Shown here piece by piece: positions 19,210 through 28,028 of a stretch of 64,000 nucleotides of DNA. The notes beneath the pieces were generated by a model. It saw only the letters and a program-made list of their open reading frames with translations, made no database searches and was not told the DNA's origin. The DNA is from Desulfobulbaceae bacterium (GTDB taxonomy: Bacteria; Desulfobacterota; Desulfobulbia; Desulfobulbales; SURF-16): assembly GCA_024637145.1 (NCBI GenBank), contig JAGXFQ010000015.1:1-64000 (forward strand), given 5' to 3'. The position numbers and the translations under genes are program-made. Numbering within the stretch: the stretch's first letter is position 1; each line of letters begins with the position of its first letter.

Positions 19210-19650
19210 ATGAGTTTTCTGAAAAAAAAGGACAACCACAATAAAGATTTGGCCGGTGCCCATGTCGCCATAACGAGCATTATTGGCACCGGACTCAATT
19301 TAAGCGGAGATCTCTGTTTTACCGGCAAATTACGTCTCGATGGTACCATTACCGGCAACATCAAGGGAGAACACCTTATCCTGGGTGAAGAAGGGCTCAT
19401 TACCGGCGATGTGGATATCCACTCCTTTACCTGTCAGGGAAGGGTGGATGGCAACATCAAGGCCCGTAATCTTAATGTGGTCAAGGGATGCAGGATCGAC
19501 GGCAATGTGGAGGCCGTCAATCTCCTTGTTGAGGGAGGAGCTTCTTTAAATGGTGAGGTTAAGGTTGAGAGCAGCGACCTGCAACTGATCAAAGGGGAAG
19601 CCGATGCTGAAAAAAAGAAGGACGAGCCAGCAGTTCAAGCAGCCCCTTAA
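19210..19650 (+). CDS. bactofilin (polymer-forming cytoskeletal protein)
   Basis: The 146-residue protein has a central region (about residues 17-120) of short repeating units with regularly spaced glycines and valines or isoleucines (for example GTITGNIKGEHLILGEEG), typical of the right-handed beta-helix of bactofilins. Flanking tails are polar, and the C-terminus is rich in K and E. It forms filaments at the membrane without nucleotide. Co-transcription with the M23 peptidase gene suggests a morphogenetic module. A bidirectional terminator lies 50 bases downstream. Confidence 0.93.
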   Translation: MSFLKKKDNHNKDLAGAHVAITSIIGTGLNLSGDLCFTGKLRLDGTITGNIKGEHLILGEEGLITGDVDIHSFTCQGRVDGNIKARNLNVVKGCRIDGNVEAVNLLVEGGASLNGEVKVESSDLQLIKGEADAEKKKDEPAVQAAP

Positions 19651-19700
19651 AGAGGGTTCTTCCCTAAAAGCATTTCTTAAAAGTCTGGCTGCTAAATAAA

Positions 19701-19738
19701 AAAACCGCATCACGGTAAAGACGTGGTGCGGTTTTTTT
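19701..19738. terminator. bidirectional terminator between bactofilin and serC
   Basis: AAAACCGCATCACG pairs with CGTGGTGCGGTTTT (one wobble) around a 7-base loop, with T runs on both strands. It serves the convergent bactofilin and serC genes. Confidence 0.92.
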
Positions 19739-19757
19739 ATTGCTGCAGCCAAAGAAG

Positions 19758-20840
19758 TTAGCAATGGGCCTTTTCAAACCTTTTCATAAAATCAACCAGA
19801 TCAACAACGCCCTGCCTGGGAAAGGCATTATAGATTGAGGCCCGGCAGCCACCTATGGAGCGATGTCCCTTTAGGCCGTCCAGACCCTCTTGGCCGGCCT
19901 GGTCTATAAAGAGGGCCTCCAGTTCAGGAGTGGGCAGATTAAAGGTGATATTCATCAGGGATCGTGAATCCACCCGAGCATGGCCCTTGTAAAAATCTGT
20001 AGAATCTATCATGCCGTATAAAAGGGCTGCTTTTTCCTTGTTTTTCTCCTCCATGGCCTCGACGCCTCCCATGGCCTTCAGCCATTTGCAGACCTGGCCC
20101 ACCACATAGATGGCAAAGCAGGGGGGGGTATTGAACATGGACCCTTTGTCGGCATGGGTCTTGTAACGCAGCATGGTGGGCAGATTGGCAGGGGCCCGGT
20201 CCAGGAGATCATCCCGGATGATAACAAGGGTGACGCCGGCTGGACCCATGTTTTTCTGGGCACCGGCAAAAATCAGACCAAAGGGGGTGATGTCAAATTT
20301 GCGGCTTAAGATGTCAGAGGACATGTCGCAGACCAGCATCTTCTCTGTTTTGGGGAAATCAGCGAACTGGGTGCCGTAAATGGTGTTATTGGAGACAAAA
20401 TAAAGATATTGGGCGGCCGGATCCACCTCATAATCGCCGTTTTTGGGCACATGATCAAAGGTGGTAGCCTCGCTGGAGTAGGCCACATGGGCCTCGGCAA
20501 CAAGGTTGGCCTCTTTGATGGCCTTTTTTGCCCATGTTCCGGTATTGAGATAACTCGCCTTCTGACCCGGGCCCAGGAGATTGAGGGGAACCATGGCAAA
20601 TTGGGTTGAGGCGCCTCCCTGCAGAAAGAGGACTTTGTAATTGGCCGGGATGGCCAGCAGTTCACGGAGAAGGGCTTCCGCCTCGTCCGCCACTGCCATG
20701 AATTCCTTTGAGCGATGGGAAAGTTCAATGAGGCCAATGCCTTTATTGTTAAAATTGACAATATCCTGAGCGGCTTGCGCCAACACTTCCTGAGGGAGAG
20801 TGGCTGGTCCTGGACTGAAATTGTAAATACGGTCTGGCAT
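19758..20840 (-). CDS. serC: phosphoserine aminotransferase
   Basis: The 360-residue PLP enzyme converts 3-phosphohydroxypyruvate to phosphoserine in serine synthesis and can also act in pyridoxal phosphate synthesis. The N-terminus RIYNFSPGPATLPQEVL and the lysine-containing GAQKNMGPAGVTLV (about residues 193-206) identify the family and PLP site. AGAGGA precedes the ATG. It is monocistronic, divergent from miaA. Confidence 0.97.
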   Translation of the reverse strand: MPDRIYNFSPGPATLPQEVLAQAAQDIVNFNNKGIGLIELSHRSKEFMAVADEAEALLRELLAIPANYKVLFLQGGASTQFAMVPLNLLGPGQKASYLNTGTWAKKAIKEANLVAEAHVAYSSEATTFDHVPKNGDYEVDPAAQYLYFVSNNTIYGTQFADFPKTEKMLVCDMSSDILSRKFDITPFGLIFAGAQKNMGPAGVTLVIIRDDLLDRAPANLPTMLRYKTHADKGSMFNTPPCFAIYVVGQVCKWLKAMGGVEAMEEKNKEKAALLYGMIDSTDFYKGHARVDSRSLMNITFNLPTPELEALFIDQAGQEGLDGLKGHRSIGGCRASIYNAFPRQGVVDLVDFMKRFEKAHC

Positions 20841-21056
20841 GGGATTCCTCTGGCAGGGCTGAAGTTATTAAGTTTTTTTATCAGGATGAGGGGCTCCTGG
20901 GGATAAATGAGCCATTCTATCCTTTACGGGGAGGAGTTCTCCCGGTAGATAGATTCAAAAAAAAGAAAATATAGTGTAAATATGCAGAGCTGTCATCCAA
21001 ATTGTCATCACTGGCCCTGCCCTTAAAGGTATCTTTATCCCGCTTCTCCTTCGTTA

Positions 21057-21995
21057 ATGATCTCATCACCACCTTCCATGGCCAAACAGAAAATTCTTAT
21101 CCTGGTTGGACCCACCGGGGTCGGCAAAACAGACCTTTCCCTGGGCCTTGCTGAGAAATTCCAGGCTGAAATCATCTCCATGGACTCCATGCAGATATAC
21201 AGGCATATGGATATCGGCACTGCCAAGCCGACCCTGGCTGAGCGCTGCCGCGTTCCTCACCATCTTGTCGATTATGTCGAGCCCGATGAGATCTATCATG
21301 TCAGCCGTTTTGTGCACGACGCCCGCCAGGCCATTGAGGAGATAAGCAGCCGCGGCCTTCTCCCCATACTGGTGGGCGGCACAGGGCTCTACATGCGCGG
21401 TCTTTTGGAGGGGGTTTTTGAGTTACCCGTCATTCCTGCTGAAGTGAGGGAGAAGGTACGCCAGGACCTGCAGAGGCTGGGCAATGCCGCGATGTTTCAG
21501 GAGCTTAGCGTCTGCGATCCGGCATCTGCCGCCAGAATTCACCAAAACGACAGTCAGCGCCTGGCAAGGGGCGTGGAGATTTTCAGGGCGACCGGTATTC
21601 CCTGGTCGCAACACCTGCAGCGCCAGGATAAAGAGACCCATGGGTATGAGGCTGTGAAAATCGGCCTGCAGAGAGAACGGCGTCAGCTCTATGAGCGGAT
21701 CAACAGCCGCGTTGATATCATGATCGACCAGGGGCTGCTGGCTGAGGTGGAAAATCTCCTGGCCATGGGTTTTGGCCCCGAATTAGCACCCATGCAGTCC
21801 ATCGGCTATCGTCATATGGTGCAGTACATTGTGGGTGCATGGCCGTGGCAGGAGGCCGTCTCCCTGCTGGCCCGGGACAGCAGACGGTATGCCAAGCGCC
21901 AATTTACCTGGTTTGGCCGTGATCAGGATATAGAGTGGTTTCACCCTGCTCAGCGGCAGAAGATTGTCCACCATCTGGAAAGGAAGGGGTTTTGA
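21057..21995 (+). CDS. miaA: tRNA dimethylallyltransferase
   Basis: The 312-residue enzyme transfers a dimethylallyl group to A37 of tRNAs that read codons starting with U. The P-loop GPTGVGKTDLS (about residues 18-28) and the substrate segment IISMDSMQIYRHMDIGTAKP are clear. ATG at 21057 gives a seven-residue longer start than ATG at 21078; neither has a good ribosome site. recJ starts at a TTG that overlaps the miaA stop codon. The partner gene miaB lies 3.8 kb downstream. Confidence 0.96.
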   Translation: MISSPPSMAKQKILILVGPTGVGKTDLSLGLAEKFQAEIISMDSMQIYRHMDIGTAKPTLAERCRVPHHLVDYVEPDEIYHVSRFVHDARQAIEEISSRGLLPILVGGTGLYMRGLLEGVFELPVIPAEVREKVRQDLQRLGNAAMFQELSVCDPASAARIHQNDSQRLARGVEIFRATGIPWSQHLQRQDKETHGYEAVKIGLQRERRQLYERINSRVDIMIDQGLLAEVENLLAMGFGPELAPMQSIGYRHMVQYIVGAWPWQEAVSLLARDSRRYAKRQFTWFGRDQDIEWFHPAQRQKIVHHLERKGF

Positions 21996-23767
21996 AAAAG
22001 AGGATAATTAGAGAGCGACCACGCCGGCAAGGGGTCTACAATGCCGCCCGGGCAGAGGGGTTAAGCCATGTCCAGGCGGATATTCTCTGCCGCCGGTCTC
22101 TGTCAGAAAATGAGAGTCTCACCCCATTCTACGATCCCCGGCTTAGGGAAATAAGCCCCCCCCAGTTGCTGAAAAACTGCGAATTGGCCGTTAACCGGAT
22201 AGTTGAGGCCATCAAGAAAGAGGAACATATCGGCCTGGCCACCGATTATGACGTGGATGGCCTGACCGCCAACGCCGTTGGCCAAAAGTCCTTTGGTGAT
22301 TATTTCGGGGTGGAGCGGGACCTCATCCACAGCTTTGTCGGCAACCGGCTGCAGGACGGCTACGGCTTAACCGACCAGCTCTGTGCCCGGATCCTCGCCC
22401 ACGTCCCCCCTGTCAGCCTGCTGATCACCGCCGATTGCGGGGTGTCGGATGCACGAAGAATAGCCCTTCTCAAAGAAGCCGGGGTGGATGTTATTGTCAC
22501 GGACCACCACCTGGTTCCGGAAGATGAATTCCCCGCTGCAGCCTACGCCTTGGTCAATCCCCAGCAGCAGGGGTGTCCTTACCCCGACAAAACAATCTCC
22601 GGCAGCATGGTATGCTGGCTTGTCATGAGTGCCGTCCGCACAGAACTGCTGGCAGCCGGTCTCATTGCTGCCGAGACCCCAACGCTCATCTCACTTCTTG
22701 ATTATGTGGCCCTGGCCACCATCGCAGATAGCGTTTCCTTGCTCAGCCCCATAAACAGGGCTGTAGTGCGCTATGGCTTGCTGGAGATCAACAAGTTTGT
22801 CAGGCCGTGCTGGCAGGGCATGGAGTTTGGTAGCCGCTCTCTGACCAGGCTGACCGAAGGGGAACTGGCCTTTCAGGTGAGCCCCCGGATAAACGGGGCC
22901 GGCAGAATGGGGGATCCACAACTGGCCTTGGATTTTTTACTGGCCCCTGACCAGGAGACGGCAAAGAAGGCCTTTCTGGTGCTCACCGAGACAAACCAGT
23001 TGCGAAAAGAGTATGAGGCCCAGGCCATGGTTATTGCCCATGCCTTGGCGGGCCAGGAAGATCAGGGCAGGGGGATCGTGGTCTATCACCCTGATTTCCA
23101 TCCGGGCATCCTGGGTATTATGGCCTCAAGACTGGCGGAAAGCTATGGGGTGCCAGCTATTGTTTTGGGTAAAACAGCAACAGAAGGGGTGCTGGCCGGC
23201 TCCTGCCGCACCAACGGTACGGTGCATATCTTCAAGATGCTCAGCCAGGCCGCAGCCCTGGAGAAAATCGCCTGTCAGGACAACATCATATCTTTTGGCG
23301 GCCACCGGGGCGCTGCAGGGCTCAAGCTGCACCAGCCGGGAGTGGCGGCCTTTCGCGCCCATTTCCTGGCTGCTATTGCCGGGGAGGAGGGCGGCGCGGA
23401 TGTTACCCTGGTGGAAACAGATGGCGCCCTGGCCCCCACAGAAATAACCCTGGCCACCTGTGCCCAAATCAGCGTCCTGGAACCCTTTGGCCAACATTTT
23501 GCGCATCCTGTTTTCGTCAATAAATTTACCGTAAAAAACGCCAAATTTGTCGGCAAGGAGAAAGACCATCTCCAGCTCACTCTTACCAATAATAAAGGCA
23601 GCTACCGGGGAATATGGTTCAGGGCTCAGACCACAAACCCGCAAGCAACAGCAATAGCCGTTTCCGGCAATCAGATCTACTGTCTCTATCAACTCTCCAC
23701 CAATGAATACAGGGGACAGAAAAATCTGCAGCTCTGCATCACGGACGTTGCCGAAGAAAAACCCTGA
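21992..23767 (+). CDS. recJ: single-stranded-DNA exonuclease RecJ
   Basis: The 591-residue enzyme degrades single-stranded DNA 5' to 3' in recombination and repair. The DHH-family motifs are visible: TDYDVDGLTA (about residue 80), TADCGVSD (about 149) and TDHHLVPEDEFPAA (about 170), followed by the DHHA1 region with GGHRGAAGLKL (about 432) and a C-terminal OB-like part. Start is taken as TTG at 21992, whose last two bases lie in the miaA stop (TTGA), after an AAGGAAGGGG ribosome site. Earlier starts would lie deep in miaA. Confidence 0.95.
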   Translation: MKKRIIRERPRRQGVYNAARAEGLSHVQADILCRRSLSENESLTPFYDPRLREISPPQLLKNCELAVNRIVEAIKKEEHIGLATDYDVDGLTANAVGQKSFGDYFGVERDLIHSFVGNRLQDGYGLTDQLCARILAHVPPVSLLITADCGVSDARRIALLKEAGVDVIVTDHHLVPEDEFPAAAYALVNPQQQGCPYPDKTISGSMVCWLVMSAVRTELLAAGLIAAETPTLISLLDYVALATIADSVSLLSPINRAVVRYGLLEINKFVRPCWQGMEFGSRSLTRLTEGELAFQVSPRINGAGRMGDPQLALDFLLAPDQETAKKAFLVLTETNQLRKEYEAQAMVIAHALAGQEDQGRGIVVYHPDFHPGILGIMASRLAESYGVPAIVLGKTATEGVLAGSCRTNGTVHIFKMLSQAAALEKIACQDNIISFGGHRGAAGLKLHQPGVAAFRAHFLAAIAGEEGGADVTLVETDGALAPTEITLATCAQISVLEPFGQHFAHPVFVNKFTVKNAKFVGKEKDHLQLTLTNNKGSYRGIWFRAQTTNPQATAIAVSGNQIYCLYQLSTNEYRGQKNLQLCITDVAEEKP

Positions 23768-23910
23768 AACAACCCATAGCACCCCGGCCAGGGAGCGGCG
23801 CCGGGATGGGCAGCTGTCTGCCATGCTTAACTCCTTGTCTTTGTATGATATAAGATAACTATACATAATATATATTATGCGACATTGCTTAGACCTGTGT
23901 GGTGCCAGTC

Positions 23911-23947
23911 AAAAAACCCCTGCCGCTTCCGTATGCCGGGGTTTTTT
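23911..23947 (+). terminator. terminator downstream of recJ
   Basis: AAAAAACCCC and GGGGTTTTTT form a perfect 10-bp outer stem with a large loop, usable on either strand. It lies 140 bases past recJ. Before it is a 14-bp palindrome, ATAATATATATTAT (about 23866-23879). Confidence 0.7.
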
Positions 23948-24079
23948 ATGCATGGAGCGGATAATGCCATGAAAAAGGCGGCCAAATCGGGTAAGTATAG
24001 CCCCTAATCCTTAACCAGAGACCTAGAGCCGCAGCTGCTGTTTAGGTTTGAATAATTACGTTTTTACGGAGAGATAATA

Positions 24080-25525
24080 ATGAATCGTCAAGTATATCAG
24101 GAGCCCCTGGTCAGTCGTTATACCAGCCCGGAGATGCAGTGGATCTTCTCTGAACAGAATAAATTTCAGCACTGGCGGCGGTGCTGGGTCGCCCTGGCCG
24201 AGGCCCAGTATGAACTGGGGCTTTCAGAGATCATCACGGCAAAGATGCTCGCTGAGTTACGGGCCTTCAAGGACGATATCAACTTCGAGGTGGCCCAGGC
24301 CAAGGAAAAAGAGATCCGCCATGATGTCATGGCCCACGTCTATGCCTATGGCCAGCAATGTCCCACTGCCGAGCCCATCATCCATCTGGGGGCCACCAGT
24401 CAATTTGTGGGCTGCAACACCGATCTTATGGTGCAGCGCGATGCCCTTAAGCTGATCAAGAAGCTGCTGGTCAACGTTATCGCCAACCTTGCCGGCTTTT
24501 GCCGCCAACACAAGGATCTCGCCACCCTTGGCTACACCCATTACCAACCGGCCCAGCCCACCACGGTTGGTAAGAGAAATACCTTGTATATTCAAGATCT
24601 TATCATGGATCTTGATTATATTGAGCATCTGGAGCGGCAGGTCAAGGCCCGCGGCGCCAAAGGCACGGTGGGTACCCAGGCCTCCTTTCTTGAGCTCTAC
24701 AAGGGGGATCACGACAAGGTTCGCAAACTTGATGAGCTTGTTGCCGCAAAGCTTGGTTTCTCCGACATTTTTGCGGTCACAGGTCAGACGTATACCCGCA
24801 AGCTGGACATGAAAACAGCGGAGACCCTGGCCGGCCTCGGCGCTTCCGCCCACAAGTTTGCCGTTGATATGCGCCTGCTTTCCAATCTCAAGGTCCAAGA
24901 AGAACCCTTTGCCAAAAATCAGGTGGGCAGCTCTGCCATGGCCTACAAGCGCAATCCCATGCGCTCAGAGCGGATGACCGGCCTGGCCAGAAAGCTTATG
25001 GGCCTTCCCGCCGACTTTGCGGCAACCTACAGTAATCAATGGTTTGAGCGGACCCTGGATGACTCTGCCATCAGACGGATGGATATCCCCCAGGCCTTCC
25101 TGCTCACGGATGCCATCTTGAAGCTCTATCTCAATATCACCTCAGATATGGTGGTCTACCCCCGGCAGATCCTGCGTCACCTGCAGCAGGAGCTGCCCTT
25201 TATGGCCACCGAAAAGATCCTCATGGCATGTGTTGCCCTGGGCAAGAGTCGCCAGGAGATGCATGAGGTGGTCAAGGTCCATTCCGTGGCAGCGGGCCTC
25301 GCCGTCAAGAATGAGGGCGTGGAGAATGATCTTCTGGCCCGCCTAGGTGGTGATGAGCGCATCCCCTTTACCTTGGCTGAACTCACCGCCATGATTGGTG
25401 ACGGCAGTGAGTTTGTCGGCCGGGCCCCTGAGCAGACCGAGGAATATCTCTCTGAGATCGTTGATCAGCGCCTTGCTCACTATAAAGAGCTCCTGGGTGG
25501 CATGGACAGCGTCCTTTCCGTATAG
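24080..25525 (+). CDS. purB: adenylosuccinate lyase
   Basis: The 481-residue protein belongs to the fumarase/aspartase superfamily and splits adenylosuccinate and SAICAR in purine synthesis. The signature SSAMAYKRNPMRSE is near residue 287, and HYQPAQPTTVGKR near 154 contains the catalytic-region His. Length matches the longer purB group. GGAGAG precedes the ATG. It starts a probable operon of purB, DUF4911, miaB and a PHP gene. Confidence 0.96.
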   Translation: MNRQVYQEPLVSRYTSPEMQWIFSEQNKFQHWRRCWVALAEAQYELGLSEIITAKMLAELRAFKDDINFEVAQAKEKEIRHDVMAHVYAYGQQCPTAEPIIHLGATSQFVGCNTDLMVQRDALKLIKKLLVNVIANLAGFCRQHKDLATLGYTHYQPAQPTTVGKRNTLYIQDLIMDLDYIEHLERQVKARGAKGTVGTQASFLELYKGDHDKVRKLDELVAAKLGFSDIFAVTGQTYTRKLDMKTAETLAGLGASAHKFAVDMRLLSNLKVQEEPFAKNQVGSSAMAYKRNPMRSERMTGLARKLMGLPADFAATYSNQWFERTLDDSAIRRMDIPQAFLLTDAILKLYLNITSDMVVYPRQILRHLQQELPFMATEKILMACVALGKSRQEMHEVVKVHSVAAGLAVKNEGVENDLLARLGGDERIPFTLAELTAMIGDGSEFVGRAPEQTEEYLSEIVDQRLAHYKELLGGMDSVLSV

Positions 25526-25534
25526 GATCATACT

Positions 25535-25750
25535 ATGGCTGCAGTGCGACAAACAGCTGGACTCTACCTGCACATCAATCGCAGCAGGATTCATTTTCTC
25601 AAGTTCATTCTTGAGGCCTATGATGGCCTGGCCATACTCTCTGTTATTGAGCCCCGTAACGGTCTGGTCCTGGTTCGTTTCGCTCCTGAGTCTGGCCGGG
25701 AAATCACCGCCCTGCTGTCGTCTTTGGCAGTGGACGGCAGTCTCAAATAA
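25535..25750 (+). CDS. DUF4911-type small protein
   Basis: The 71-residue protein has a pattern I recognise from DUF4911: a start like LYLHINRSRIHFLKFILEAYDGLA, then a strand-rich middle and an amphipathic C-terminal helix. It has no signal peptide or membrane segment. AGGA lies seven bases before the ATG, nine bases after the purB stop. In anaerobic delta-type bacteria such genes are often next to miaB, as here, which hints at a link to tRNA or translation, but no function is known to me. A 14-bp perfect inverted repeat begins at its last codons. Confidence 0.8.
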   Translation: MAAVRQTAGLYLHINRSRIHFLKFILEAYDGLAILSVIEPRNGLVLVRFAPESGREITALLSSLAVDGSLK

Positions 25751-25776
25751 CCTCATGTAGAGCATGAGGTTATTTG
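25744..25776 (+). repeat. perfect 14-bp inverted repeat between DUF4911 gene and miaB
   Basis: CAAATAACCTCATG and CATGAGGTTATTTG pair perfectly around a TAGAG loop. The left arm contains the DUF4911 stop codon and the right arm an ATG in frame with miaB. No T tract follows, so simple termination is uncertain; an RNA-stability or attenuation role is possible. Confidence 0.8.
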
Positions 25777-25817
25777 TAACATGCCGGATTTACACATATA
25801 TTACTGGACAACTTACC

Positions 25818-27170
25818 TTGTTAAAAAATCTTTTCATAGAAACCATCGGCTGCCAGATGAATATGCGTGATTCGGAGATCATGCTGCAACTTCTCAAAGA
25901 GAGCGGCTATCTGCCCTGTCCGGATCTGGCCGCCGCCGATGCGGTGATCGTCAACACCTGCTCCATTCGCGGCAAGGCCGAACAGAAGGCCTATAGCTTT
26001 ATCGGCTCCCTGCGCCGTCTAAAGGAAGAGAACCCTGATCTCATCATTGCGGTGGCCGGCTGCGTGGCTCAGCAGGAAGGCGAAAAGATGCGGCTGCGCA
26101 TGCCCCATGTGGATATTATTCTCGGGCCCCAGTCCATCTACCAGCTGCCCGATCTTTTCCAGCAGGTAGCACATGAGCGCCAAGGCATCATCGCCACTAG
26201 CCAGAGCCAGGATTTTGCCATTCCTTCCTTTTTGCCGGATCTCAAAAACGGCCTGGCCCACAAAAGGTTTGTCACCATCATGCAGGGCTGTAATAACTAC
26301 TGTACCTACTGCATTGTGCCCTATACCCGGGGCCGGGAGGTGAGTCGTCGGCAGGAAGATATCCTGGCCGAAGTGCAACATCTGGTGGCGGGCGGGGTCC
26401 GTGAAATCACCCTCCTTGGTCAGAATGTCAATTCCTACGGCAATGACCAGCCCCGATCTGAGCGCACCAGTTTCCCCGAGCTTCTGCGCCAGGTGGCTGC
26501 GGTACCCGGCCTGGTGCGTCTGCGTTTCACCACCTCAAACCCCAAGGACCTCTCCCCTGCCCTGATGGCCTGCTTTCAGGACCTAGCCAACCTCTGCCAC
26601 CATTTTCACCTGCCGGTCCAGTCCGGGGCCAATGGGGTATTGGCCAAAATGAATCGGAAATATACCGTGGAGGAGTATATGGCCCAGGTCCTTGGCCTGC
26701 GTCAGGCCTGCCCTGACATCAGCCTGACCACCGATATAATCGTCGGCTTTCCCGGTGAAACGGTGGCTGATTTCCAGGCCACCATGGACCTCATGGAGAA
26801 GGTGCGCTACGACTCGGCCTTTTCCTTTAAATATTCGAGCCGGCCACCAGCCAAGTCGTGCGGTTTTGAGGAGACAGTCAGCGACCAGGAGAAAGTTCGA
26901 CGGCTGGCCATCCTGCAAAACAGACAGCAGGAGATCACGGAGGAGCGCCACCAGGAATGGGTCGGTAAGACCATGGAGGTGATGATTGAGGGGGAGAGTA
27001 AAATGGCCAATGGCCAGTGGAGTGGCCGCAGCAGCCAGAACCTTATTGTCAATTTCCACAGTCCCGCCATCTATAGCCCCGGCGACCTGGAAACCGTAAC
27101 CATTACAGAAAGCTGCCTCAATTCCCTGCGGGCTGAACTGAAGCTAGAGGAGACGTTGAAAAATGATTGA
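25818..27170 (+). CDS. miaB: tRNA-2-methylthio-N6-dimethylallyladenosine synthase
   Basis: The 450-residue radical SAM methylthiotransferase adds a methylthio group to i6A37, the product of MiaA. The N-terminal cluster domain shows IETIGCQMN, TCSIRG and AGCVAQ cysteines; the radical SAM motif is CNNYCTYCIVPYTRG near 155; a TRAM domain ends the protein. The TTG at 25818 puts the start just before LKNLFIETIGCQMN, as in relatives; the longer ATG at 25764 would begin inside a stable hairpin and add 18 atypical residues. The next gene overlaps by eight bases. Confidence 0.95.
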   Translation: MLKNLFIETIGCQMNMRDSEIMLQLLKESGYLPCPDLAAADAVIVNTCSIRGKAEQKAYSFIGSLRRLKEENPDLIIAVAGCVAQQEGEKMRLRMPHVDIILGPQSIYQLPDLFQQVAHERQGIIATSQSQDFAIPSFLPDLKNGLAHKRFVTIMQGCNNYCTYCIVPYTRGREVSRRQEDILAEVQHLVAGGVREITLLGQNVNSYGNDQPRSERTSFPELLRQVAAVPGLVRLRFTTSNPKDLSPALMACFQDLANLCHHFHLPVQSGANGVLAKMNRKYTVEEYMAQVLGLRQACPDISLTTDIIVGFPGETVADFQATMDLMEKVRYDSAFSFKYSSRPPAKSCGFEETVSDQEKVRRLAILQNRQQEITEERHQEWVGKTMEVMIEGESKMANGQWSGRSSQNLIVNFHSPAIYSPGDLETVTITESCLNSLRAELKLEETLKND

Positions 27171-27807
27171 TCTGCATACCCATTGTTTTTTCAGTGACGG
27201 TGAACTGGTCCCGGCTGAACATCTGCGCCGGGTTGAGGTCCTTGGTTACCAGGCCATTGCCATAACCGATCACGCCGATTCCTCCAACTTCGATTTCATC
27301 ATCCCCCGCCTGCTCCAGGCGGCCAAGGACCTCAATCCCCATTCCACCACCCGGTTGCTGGCCGGTATCGAGCTGACCCATGTTCCCCCCGGCCTTGTCG
27401 CTGAGCTTGCCGCCAAGGCCCGTACCCTTGGGGCTCAAGTCATTGTCGCCCATGGCGAAACCGTGGTTGAGCCCGTCCATCCCGGCACCAACCGGGCCTC
27501 CCTGGAGGCGGATATTGACCTCCTGGCCCACCCGGGCCTGATCAGTGTTGAAGACGTCAAGCTCGCGGCCCAGAAAGGCATCTTTCTGGAGCTGTCCGGC
27601 CGGAAGGGCCACAGTCTGACCAATGGCCATGTGGCTGCCCTGGCCCTTAAGTATGGCGCCAGGCTTGCTGTTAATGCCGATGCCCATGGACCCGGAGATT
27701 TCCTGAGTGCCCAGATGGCTGAGACCGTTGCCCGGGGGGCAGGTTTGAGTCAGGAGCAGTATGGCAAAATAAGGCAGGATATGCGTGATTTTGTCAAGGG
27801 CCTCTAG
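27163..27807 (+). CDS. PHP-domain phosphoesterase-like protein
   Basis: The 214-residue protein opens with MIDLHTHCFFSDGEL, the metal-binding HxH and Asp of PHP domains, and has further ligands in ITDHAD (residue 33) and NADAHGPGDF (near 169). Such proteins bind two or three metals and hydrolyse phosphomonoesters or act on nucleotides; the histidinol-phosphatase label is common but unsupported here, as no histidine genes lie nearby. The eight-base overlap with miaB (ATGATTGA) implies translational coupling. A weak hairpin and T run at 27876-27902 may end the operon. Confidence 0.85.
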   Translation: MIDLHTHCFFSDGELVPAEHLRRVEVLGYQAIAITDHADSSNFDFIIPRLLQAAKDLNPHSTTRLLAGIELTHVPPGLVAELAAKARTLGAQVIVAHGETVVEPVHPGTNRASLEADIDLLAHPGLISVEDVKLAAQKGIFLELSGRKGHSLTNGHVAALALKYGARLAVNADAHGPGDFLSAQMAETVARGAGLSQEQYGKIRQDMRDFVKGL

Positions 27808-27848
27808 TGGACCCGTTCAGTCTGATTATGCAATTGGCACGATATATC

Positions 27849-27868
27849 AACCACAAAGACGGCAAAGG
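27849..27868 (+). repeat. degenerate copy of the ACCACAAAG repeat arm
   Basis: AACCACAAAGACGGCAAAGG resembles the left arm at 40594-40619 with two short deletions. No matching right arm is seen. It may be a decayed copy. Confidence 0.4.
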
Positions 27869-27875
27869 TTATCTT

Positions 27876-27902
27876 TAGGGTGAGGTGGTACCCCTCTTTT
27901 TT
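27876..27902 (+). terminator. possible terminator after the PHP gene
   Basis: GAGG and CCTC (or GGGT and ACCC) can pair around a short loop, followed by six T. The stem is short. Confidence 0.4.
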
Positions 27903-28028
27903 AATGCTGTTGACGACAAAGGCACTCTGTGCCCCCCCCTTTCCGCTCTATATTGAAGGACTCCTGTAAATGTTGGTTAGGAGGGAGAGGGAGCACCAGA
28001 GGTATGAGATAAGCACAAAGGTTTCCGT

